Part shown: positions 47,201-57,300 of the stretch, in pieces
How the letters are laid out: each line of letters begins with the position of its first letter
How positions within the stretch are numbered: position 1 is the stretch's first letter
Made by a program: the position numbers and the translations under genes
The notes under the pieces: model-generated
What the model was told of the DNA's origin: nothing
The model's input: only the letters and a program-made list of their open reading frames with translations
Database searches by the model: none
Origin: Phlebotomus papatasi
Lineage: Eukaryota; Arthropoda; Insecta; Diptera; Psychodidae
Assembly: GCF_024763615.1 (NCBI RefSeq)
Contig: NC_077222.1
Location: forward strand, 58,838,001 to 58,902,000
Reading direction: 5' to 3'
Length of the DNA stretch: 64,000 bases

Positions 47201-50200
47201 TTATATAAAATATAGGCTTATCAGTGCTAATATAATTGAGTATTTTGAAATGCTACAAGTCCAGGCACAGCTGATTGCTGAGTAGAGAACTTTGCGCTTA
47301 GATAGTGGCTGAGATGAGTAGAAAATGCTTTTGTATTTCGATGTGCTTTGAGCAAAATTCTCAGGAAGATTTTTGCATTGCGACTCAAACCATCTCTCAA
47401 TGCTTCCTGTACTCAATTTGGCCATCACACAAATTTGAACAGCTTTTGGAGGTCCATTCCCAAATATCTCTTCTTTAGCTATTGTCACCATTCTCGTATC
47501 GTACGATGTGTGACGCTCAAAGAGAATGTTATTGACTGTGTCGCGAATAATCACGTAAAAATCCGCAATATCTCTCTGGGCAGTTACGAACCATCTCACG
47601 AGTAAATTTCCTTTGAGGCTGCGAATGGGAGAATATGCATAAGAAATCTGTTATCATTGAAAATTGAGGCAAGAATTAATCAACTCACAAAGATATTTCT
47701 CTGAATTGAAGATCAGGAAGAGCACTGTAATCTTCAGATGTTGGATCTTCTGGACAATTTAATTGAGCATCAGTTACATTTATGAGAGCAATGTTTTCGA
47801 TATGCATTGGTGAGGAGCAAACAAATTTTTCATAAGCCTTGGGAATACTCGTAAAGGATTCAAAGTAGTGTTTAAAAGGTCTCATACGGCAGTCACACTG
47901 CAGATTATTTTCTATCGATAAAAGATACCCAATTAATTGGATCAAATTAATAACCATTAATCACTCTATAAAAGTCCTTTATAATACCTCCCAGATTGAC
48001 CTGAAGACCTTCCATCATTATTTTATTCAGCAATTTCTGGTCCAATGAAGTTAATTTGTTGAATTCTACATCGAGCAGCTTCAAATGAGACACATTCGCA
48101 ATCTCTCTAATAGGAATTTCAGCTAAATTGTTGCCAGACAGATAGAGTTCCGTAATATTCACTGGCAAATTGAACACATTGGCCTCACTGAGGTCCCATA
48201 ATTTATTGTAACTGAGATCCAACACTTCCAGGGAGGTCAAATTTCCGAGTGCACCTGCAGAAAAAAAACCACAATCCCTCAAATCCAATTATCCCAAGTT
48301 TTGCCCTGGATCACTCTTCCTACCTGGTTGAATAGTACTTATAGCATTGTAGGAGACATTCAAGTTGGTGACCTTTTTGGTCCCAAACGAAATATCTCTG
48401 GTTATCAGTGGCAATTTGTTGTGACTCAGATTTATCTTTGTTAATCGATAGGGCACATAGGGATCTGAAGGGAAGGTTTTCTTGGTCACAAAGCTAATCT
48501 TGTTGAAACTGAGATCAATCTGCAGAAAAAGACACAAATTGACAATTTTTTCTCCTAATTCTTCCTGCAATTAGATTATTATACCTCATTAAGACTTAAG
48601 CAATCCTCCAGGATACTGTTTGTCTTATTGTCCAGTTTCTCAATCATGTTGTGAGATAAATCTAAAACTCTGAGGGCCACAAGACTTGCAAATGCATCAT
48701 TGGGAATGGTTGCAAGTGAATTTGTGGATAAATTGAGAGTAAGAAGTGCTAGAAGTCCATCAAATGCCTTTTTGCTGAAATCGAAATCTTCTTTTAAAAT
48801 TTTATAATCAAATCTGTAATACAGAAAATGTATAATTGGCGTATTAGGGGTAATTAGAATGACAAAAAATAGCTTAGGAGGCTGTAAAATATTAGAGTGT
48901 GAGTGTAAGATCGGAAAAAAATTATATATAATTGTAAATCTCTTACTTGAGAATCATTCAAGTATTTTAGTCAATTTTTAGCTGACAATGAAATATTTTT
49001 TGGATTGCAAAAGCTTATCTGTAGGGGAGATTGGGGCAAAAAGTCACAAATCGAAAATTTCAAAATTCAATATCTTCCAAGATAAATAAGATAGCGGCTT
49101 AAAATTTTTTCCATATCGCACATTGAATATTACAACGGCGGATCTTGGTTTTTGTCAATTTTGAGTTATTGCTGTTTTCTGATAGGAAATTTCTTAAATA
49201 TTCATTATATTTAATAATCTCAAAAACTTTGTTAGAAATATTTTTCATAATTTTGAGTATTTGTCAAGCTTGCAGAACAAAAATAGCATAAAAGTGGCGT
49301 ATAATTGTTTCCCTGAGTGTTTTTAGTGTTACAATGGCGTTATCTGAGGAATCATACGCCACTATTCCTATTACTAATATATCATTTTGTTTTTAAAGAA
49401 TATTGTCTCATAAGGCGTAATAAATATCAAATTAGTTCAAAAATTGGTTTGGTTCAGCAATTTTTTTGAATATTTTTTCCATGTGTAAAGAAACGAAGGT
49501 GTAAAAAAGCAATGACCATGTAGAAAAGCCCAGTCTGTTCGCTGTAAATAAGTGATTTTCTCAAGAATGTAAATAAATTTTAATCGCCATAAGGTAATAA
49601 GGTAATTTGGAATCAAAACTTAAATAAAATTTTGAGATTTTCTCACCGTTTCAGATGGGCAAAGACAAAAAGAAGACTACAAAAAAGAATCAAGAGTATT
49701 TCATCGTGACATTTTTCTCTCTACCCATTAAAAACAGTGAAGAAATCTCAAAATTGTAAAACAGAACTGATTTCAAATTACACCATTGTACCCTCTACAC
49801 GCATTAATAAAATATATTCATTAAAGTATTTACTAATAAAACTCAAACCAGCAATGGACTATATTTCTGTAAAGGCCTCTACACATTGGGAGCAATTTTT
49901 GTCAAAAATTCCATTTTTGAAGGAAATTGTCTGCACTGCTGTAGGCAGAACTGTCAAAATTCTGTCAAAAATGCAATTTTTGACGAAAATTGCTCCCAAT
50001 GTGTAGAGGCCTTAACCAGAAGTATTTCGGGCCTTCTGGATTCCATTTCAACGCTGAAGTATCAGATCACCCGAAGATCAGTATCATCCACCCGTAATCT
50101 TTTCTTTGATTCAGCATTCAGCACTTAAGTGGTTCAAAAAGACTCTAAAAACACCATACTTTCTTCTTAACATAATTAAATATTTATCTTCAACTTTCAG

Positions 50201-53200
50201 GCATTAGAATACTTAAACTATATTTTCTGAAATATTCATTAAAAAAAATTTAAAGATTCAGCTATAATATGACTTTCTGAAAAAAAAACTTACTTTTTAG
50301 TGTACAAGATTACTCAGAGTAAATTAATCTGATATCAAAAAACTAAATGCTTTTCTGCTACCAATTGAGTTGAAAATCTTTGAACTACGAAGGATTAGGT
50401 GTGATTCCTTTTATGTTTCCTTGATCACAACTTATTTTACAAGACGAAACGTGGTATAAAATACGTCGAAAATATTTTCTGTAATTTGTAATTTTTTCAT
50501 ATATTTTTTTTATTATTTGAAAAATAATAAAAAAGTATATGAAAAAGTAGAATTTGGGCTGGAAATTTTAATATTTAAAGAAGAAAGCCTTTTAAGAACA
50601 GATCACATCGAAAACTGACCACAATCCATACCAAAAATATTCCCTCGGCATAATTTTCAGATCTTTTGACTCTTCATAATATTTACTAATAGCATTTAGC
50701 TTATATTATATGACTATTAAAAGAGTAGATCAGTTTTAGTATGTAAGAGCTACTTTTAATTTTTTGTCCAAAAAGCTCATTTTTGACTGATCTTCAAATT
50801 ATTAATTTTTTAGCTCAAGTATTTTCTCAAATTTTGTTTAAAACTGTTCTTAGGTTTATAATATGAAAGTATTTCAGTCAATAGAACTGGATAGTACAGC
50901 GTTTTCCCGGTCCAAACCAGGTGTATTTAAACTTACGAATGGTGTATTTAATGTTTTGAACGGTACTACAGTTTTTTGATTTCGGATAAATTTACTTTGG
51001 GTAATCTTGTCCTCCGAAGAGTAAAGTTTTTTTTAGAAAACTTCTCCAAAAACTCACAGCGGTTTAATTTTTTAAATTTTTAGAACGTTGAAAAAATTAG
51101 TGCTAGAATTAAAGAAAAGCTTACGAGAAGAAAGTCACCCGTCTTTATACGGGCTTCAGACCTAAGACTTAGCCATAAGGCTTAACTTCTCTAGATTCTT
51201 ATTAGTCCAAAATTTTGGATTTTGAAAATTTTGAGACCTTTGGAAACCAGGGCTGACATGATAACTTCTTTTCGACACTATCGACTATCGATTCTGAAAA
51301 ATTTTAACGAAAGCTGCACTTCCTGTAACTAATATAAATGTTTATCAACAGTCTCATTCTTTTAAGGATATTGCAATGAATGACCCAACAATCTGTAAAA
51401 AGTCGACATTCACTTAATCTAACAGATATAGATTTATCGATACTATCGATTCGATAGTGTCGTAAAGTTATCATTTCACCCCAGGCTAAATCCTAGTCTG
51501 AAGACGGTCTTACGGTAAGTATATAAACTGAGAGGACCGTGGCTAAATTTATGGACTGAACCTACTTTCAAATTAAGGATCCAATAAAAGATTTCCTCAA
51601 TGTAAAATTTGAAGACTTACCTTATATCGGAGATTTGATTGTTGAACAAATTGACTTCGAAGACAACAGGAAGTTTTCCAAAAGCTCCTTTTGCCAAACT
51701 CGTCAGATTGTTGTTCTGAAAGAAGTAAATTTTTATTTAATGTATCAATATCTCAAAGGCATTTCATTTACCTCCATGTGAAGATATTGAAGAGTTGATA
51801 GAGGTACAAAACTCTCCCATGGAACTTTTGTAATCCCGTTGGATGCCAAGATGATTGTCTGAAGGGTCAAAAGCCCATTAAAACTTCCACCAGTTAAATT
51901 ATCTTCCAGTTGATTATTTGATAAATCCAACCAAAGCAGAGCATTCATCGTTGGCCAAGTTCTGTCTGGAATCTCCTTCAGTAGATTATTCTTTAGATTG
52001 AGTCGACTGCACGAAATGGGGATTTGAAAGAGTTTTTCCAGTTGATTATTTTCCAGATTGAGCATCTGAAGGCTCGAGAGTTTCGTGAAGCAACTTCTTG
52101 CAATATTTCTGAGTAGATTGTCACTCAGATCCAACTCCAGAACAGTTGAGAGGGGACCAAATGTTGAGGATTTCAGGATTTCGAGGGAATTGTGACTTAG
52201 ATTGAGAAATCTTAGGGAAAATAGTGTCTGAAATACTCCATTGAATATTTCACTAATATTGTTGAATGAAGCATCAATTGTATGGAGTTCATAGAGTTTC
52301 GGGAAGGTATTTTTGGGAATAGTCTCAATGGCATTGTGAGAGACATTGAGCACTTTAAGACCCGTCATATTCTTCAGGGGTACCTTCGACAGATCTGTGA
52401 GTTGATTGTAGGAAAGCTGAAAGACTGTAGCATAAGTTGTGGTATCGAAGGCATCACCCGGAAAATGAGTTATTTCATTGTGAGACATATCGAGAGCTGT
52501 GATGTTGGCACAATTGATAAAGGAATTAGCTTCGATCTTTGAAATGCGATTGTGCGAGATGTTGATGTTGGTCAAATAGAGATCCTTGAATGATCCCTTG
52601 AGAATCTCTGTCACATTGTTTTCAGAGACATCAATAATCTCTACATAATTCAACTCTGAAAACATCTGAAAGTCGATTTTCTTTATCAAATTCCTGGCCA
52701 AGTCGATAGTTCCTATTCTGGCAACTGCATTAAATACGCCCCTGCCGATGTCACTGATGCTATTGTCATTGAGGTATAGCCTCCTGAGGAATCTCATCCC
52801 CCGGAAACTATTGGCATCTAATCTAGAGATTCTATTGTGAGCCATATTGAGAACTTTAAGAACAGAATTTCGAGCAAAAGTTCCCCTTGTTAATTCTTTG
52901 AGCGCATTGTGAGATACATTGCACCATCCCAATTTGGTCAGATCAGAAATGTGAGATGCATCGAGTTTTGCAATGAAATTGTGACTTAAATCGAGTACTT
53001 CTACATCTCTCAAATTCTTAAATTGATTCTTTTTCAGTGTAGTGAAATTATTTCCATGCAAATCTAAAAATTTCAATTTCCGCAGAGTCTTGAAAAACCA
53101 AAGGGATTACGTCAGCTATTAAATCATCAAAATATTAATGACTAATTTACCTGAAATGATTGTGGTTGAAGCTCCTTAAGTGCACCATTGCTCAGAGTTA

Positions 53201-53844
53201 GTCTCTCAATTACTCCCACCGCTGAGCTGTTGGCAAAAATATCTGTACCGAGATTTTCAATCCGGTGACCATCAATCTTGAGGATTGTGAGTAAGCCTAG
53301 AGGATTCAATGCTTCCTTCGGAAATTCCATCAAGAAAGTATTTGTGAGGTAAAGCTCAGTCAAAGTTTCATTTATCCCAAAGAAGGATCCTTCGTCAATG
53401 TACTCAAGTGGAGTATCTTCAATCTTAAGAACTCGCACTTTGGATTTGTAAAATAGGGTTCCATAAAGATTCCCTGTGAATTTAGCAAAATTATAATATA
53501 GTTTCAACTGCAAAATATTTATAGAACCTTACTGAAGCTGGATTTAGTGATTAAAAGTTCTTCAACAGGACTCTCAAGACGTGCCAAATTTTCCAGACTT
53601 ATGGACAAGCTAGCCAAATTGGTATTTTCACAAGTAACATAGAGACCATTGTCTGTTCCCTGAGTACAGTTACAAGGATAGAGAATTTGTCCACTAGAAC
53701 AAGAACATAGATTAATCTCCTGCTACCTTCCCAGTTTCATAAAACTTACATCTTTGGACAGGTATATTTCGGTCCAGGAGGGATGTACTCTCCGTAAATA
53801 AGTCGGAAGAGCATAAAAGCGACTATATACAGAAGATAACTCAT
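47201..53844 (-). CDS. Large secreted leucine-rich-repeat cell-surface protein with a C-terminal fibronectin-like domain
   Basis: Ten coding exons on the minus strand, all with GT-AG borders and compatible phases: 53844-53750, 53693-53533, 53473-53151, 53088-51772, 51715-51621, 48774-48585, 48519-48324, 48254-47988, 47911-47689, 47618-47201. They encode 1094 residues. An in-frame stop lies 6 nt before the ATG. Order: signal peptide (about 1-19), N-terminal cysteine cap (CPKIGQILYPCNC, then VTC), roughly 30 repeats of about 24 residues of the type LxxLxLSHNxI (about 85-880), C-terminal cap (CDCRMRP...VC...LNC, about 885-950), a fibronectin type III-like segment (LLVRWFV...FYVIIRD, about 955-1060) and a short hydrophobic tail with no following charges, which may be a GPI-anchor signal. 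Such proteins sit outside the cell and act in adhesion or matrix organisation. It belongs with the big insect LRR proteins (chaoptin/artichoke type), but I cannot name the orthologue. The 2.8-kb intron 5 is packed with repeats. Confidence 0.88.
49020..49372. repeat. Repeat fragments in LRR gene intron 5
   Basis: TAGGGGAGATTGGGGCAAAA at 49022 starts a partial copy of the 45810/55357 element and fades after about 49140. A separate 80-bp hairpin spans 49293-49372 (AGTGGCGTATAATT...AATCATACGCCACT). Confidence 0.6.
49385..49545. mobile_element. Partial inverted copy of the 21310-21936 element
   Basis: Ends in GCCCAGTCTGTTCGC at 49528-49542 and, read inverted, follows 21311-21450 through the ACATGGTCA, GCTTTTTTACAC and AAAAATTG words. 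The other end is missing. Confidence 0.65.
49871..50014. mobile_element. Short palindromic MITE in LRR gene intron 5
   Basis: 144 bp with arms AAGGCCTCTACACATTGGGA and TCCCAATGTGTAGAGGCCTT, then GCAATTTTTGTCAAAAATT in both. Almost no sequence drift between arms suggests recent origin. The terminal AAGGCC resembles the family at 11318, but the interior differs. Confidence 0.75.
50015..51144. other. Rest of LRR gene intron 5
   Basis: AT-rich, no exon found; 50396-50440 has the ATTAGGTGTGATTCC word seen at other repeat ends. Confidence 0.5.
51145..51513. repeat. Foldback of the GGCTTCAGACCTAAGGC family with a nested insertion
   Basis: The left arm TACGGGCTTCAGACCTAAGA and right arm TAGTCTGAAGACGGTCTTAC match 10735-11092. 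The element at 51249-51487 interrupts it at a GGGCT|AAATCC point. Confidence 0.65.
51249..51487. mobile_element. Uninterrupted copy of the CGACACTATCG foldback
   Basis: About 240 bp, arms ACATGATAACTTCTTTTCGA and CGTAAAGTTATCATTTCACC with ATCGATACTATCGATTCGAT. It is the uninterrupted version of the element broken at 21199-22071. Confidence 0.7.
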
Positions 53845-54317
53845 AATTTAATTGACAAACTATACGGAAAAGCAATAAAATCAATTGACTTTCCACCCCA
53901 ATTACCAAACTGAGATCATGATTGACCCTGAAATTCTGCACAGTAATTTCCGATCAAAATCGCGAAAATTCCACACAAATCACTCACAATAAAACTCGCG
54001 AGACTTTCATGGTCTGTTTCAAAGTGCAATAGATGAATGTAAACTGGGGGAAAATAGGAAAACTGCAGGAAAAAGCGTGAGAAATTTTGCACAAAATCAC
54101 ACCAAATTGACAGGAAAAGTGAAAGTTTAAAAACCACCTGTTGAAATGAGATAGCTCTATATGGAACAGCTAGCTGTCCTGTTTTTCGAACATCTACTGA
54201 CAGTTCAGTGGCGTAGTCAAAAAATCAAAACAACACACATTTCTCTGGTGCAACGTGAACAGAAAAACCACTTTTCCACTGATTTTACGTGAGTTTTGTG
54301 AAAAATGTACATTCATC
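53845..54317. promoter_or_regulatory. Probable shared head-to-head promoter region (LRR gene / Polr3B)
   Basis: 473 bp lie between the two start codons, which point away from each other. No TATA box is obvious for either gene. The interval must contain both 5' leaders, so the space for promoters is a few hundred bp at most. That the two genes share control is inference. Confidence 0.55.
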
Positions 54318-57300
54318 ATGTCGTATAGATCAGAATCACCAGATAAAGAGAAAAAGTTCTCTCTCAACAATCCAATAAAACCCCTCCAAGTGAGTCAAAA
54401 GTGGAACAATCATTTTGAGGTTAGAGACAAGCACGCCGGCTGATGTATTTTACTTGATTTTTCCAGGATAAATGGCTTTTGGTCCCTTCTTTTCTGGAAA
54501 TAAAGGGCTTGGTGAAGCAACATATAGACAGCTTCAATTACTTCATCAATGTGGATATTAAGAAAATTGTTGAGGCGAACAACAAAGTCATCAGCGATGC
54601 TGATCCCATGTTCTACCTTAAATATCTCAATATCTATGTTGGGCAGCCGGATGTGGATGAAGGCTTCAACATCACGAAGGAGACTACACCTCATGAGTGT
54701 CGCTTGCGTGATATGACCTATTCAGCGCCCATCACTGTGGACATTGAGTACACGAGGGGTAGTCAAAGGGTTGTCCGGAACAAGTTATTGATTGGAAGGT
54801 AATATATTTTTGATATCATTTACATATTTTTGTCAGTTCCCTTCTAAACTACTTGTTAGGAGTGTAATTGTTTTAGTCGTCTTATTAGATCGAGTAGATC
54901 CCATTGAAATAGAAGAATTTTTAATTTTTTTTTATATTTCTAATTATGCGAAATTATTCAAATTTTCAAATGCAACCTGAAGTGAAGTTCAAAGAATTCA
55001 CTTTCTATCTAGAAGGAAAGATTTATAACAAATTCCTTAACAAAAAAGTTGGATGATTTGTAAAACTTGACAACAATTACAAAAGATTGCAAAATGAGAA
55101 TGAAATTCATTTATACGGGTTTCAGACTAAAGCACTAGACACTAGACAGATTTGGTTAAATTCCCGTAGATTTCGAAATCCTAAATTAATAAACAATTTT
55201 AACCCTTTAAGGACGATTGGAACACCGGTGTCCCATAAAGAAAATAATTTTTCCTGACTACCTAAAGTTATTTTTTCTTTATGTTTGTACGTAATTGCTA
55301 AGCAGAAGGTTGAAGGACTCTAGGATATTTTTCGCCAGTCTCCAGTTATTTGCTATATAGAGGAGACTGGGGCAAAAAGTAACAAATCGAAAAATTCAAA
55401 ATTCAATATCTTCCAAGGTAAAAAAGATAACGGCTCAATTTTTTTTTTCTATAGATAGCCTCCATAGACCTTCTTCATTGTCGTAAGTTTTTTTAGAATT
55501 CGAACAAGGAATTTAGAAAATAAAAAATATCGAAATTTTTCGCCCTATTTTTGACATATTTTCCTTGCAGAAGATAACAATTATTACCTACTTATTTTCC
55601 AAAATTGATGCACTGGTGAATATTTTTGGATATTTTGAATACGAATCCGCTATCTATTTTAGAATTCCACAAAAGTTCTTTTCTACAGAAATCCTTTTAT
55701 TAAAAATGGCCACTTGGGGCAAAAAGTAACAAAAAAGCGAAGCAATTTCTGATGTCTCACGGCGAAAAGAAACGTAATTATCATGTCTCGCCGCTTGTTG
55801 TTTGCATTGCAACGGTGTTTTACAGAGGTGTAGATGAATAAATTTTCTATGAAAATATGTCCTCTAGGTATTTTTTCAAATTTACGGAAGCCCGTAATGA
55901 AGCGAATCAAAATATGATAATACGCAATGTCTGGTACTATTTGCCCCAGCATTTTTGAGAATAGTCACAAAATTACGTTTTAGAATTTGGCTCAATAAAC
56001 GTATTTCCTAACAAAATAGCAGAAAAGTACTTTCACAAAATTATAGAGCAGTAAATTTCCTATAAATCTGCGCTAATTAGATATGTTTAAAGCGCTCGAG
56101 TAGCTTGTAAAAAAATAAAATATCCGTTTTGTGACTTTTTGCCCCAGTCTCCCCTACTAAATATTTAAGGCTTAAAAATGGCGAATTTTTAAATTCTCAT
56201 ATTGAAAAATGATTTTAATTATTTTTTATACTTCTAATCTTTTTTTAAGCAAAACCCTTTTGGGAATAAAAACTACATTACTCATACGTAATATTTTTTA
56301 TTATACTGAAAATTATTATTCATTATTATTGTCAGACAAATTTCTTAAAGTTTCGGGCTATTCTTGTACCTATCGCACGTAGAGGTAAAATTGAATTGAA
56401 AAAACTACTCGGTAACGATCTAACAAATTTAGTTAAAGTTACTTTTTTCATAAAAGAAACTAATTTAACAATTTAATTTAAGATAAAAAAATCACACGGC
56501 GCATTTTCGAACAATAAGGTAAAAAGGTAAAAAAACGTGGTTTTTTAAGCATGAAGGAAAATGGGAGGCATGTTAATGGTCCCAGGGAAGACTTATGGGG
56601 GGTCTCCCGAAGATTCCAAGTCTTTATTTCTAACCGTTTGGCGTGTATGCGTGGTAATGGTCGAATGTACGGATGGATAAACAGCGTGACGTTAAAAAAC
56701 TCGAAACTTCTGGTAGATTTCCAAAATTCTACCACAATATGACCCCTTTTAGGGGTAAGGAGTCGAAATATATCTGTAACTCAAAATCAAGAGATTATAC
56801 TGCTCTCTCTGTAGATTTCCAGCAGTAAAATAAAATAACTCTGGACAAAGGGTACCTCAAGGCGGACTACTTTCCACGAAATGATGATACAAAAATCCTT
56901 TTATATTATACAGATGACATAGTCATCTATATTTCACATACTCGTCAAGAGTCTATTGACAGAGGCTGAAGTAGTCCCCTACCTCAAAGATTTAAATTCC
57001 AAATTAGTAGATCAGCTATCCGACTTTTATCATGACCTGAAACTCCAGGTCATTTTGACCTGCTAAATCTCAAGCCTTAATTATTCACATCAGGTGGAGG
57101 AATCCTGAACCTCACCCAGTTTTTCTCTCAAATGAGGTGATTCCTTTCACTTCTAGGGCCAAGGACCTGAGTATCATTTTTAATGAAACTCTGACGTGGT
57201 CTGATCATGCGGCTGAGATTTGCAAGAAAGTTTTCCTCACTTTGCGCAATTTGCGACGCTTTCAGTCCCTCACGCCCCAGGGTACAAGGCTTCTATTAGT

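Noticed and set aside
54255..54317. Upstream Met at 54255 as start of Polr3B
   Set aside because: The next in-frame Met at 54318 gives the expected short acidic/basic N-terminus of the family; the added stretch has no family match.
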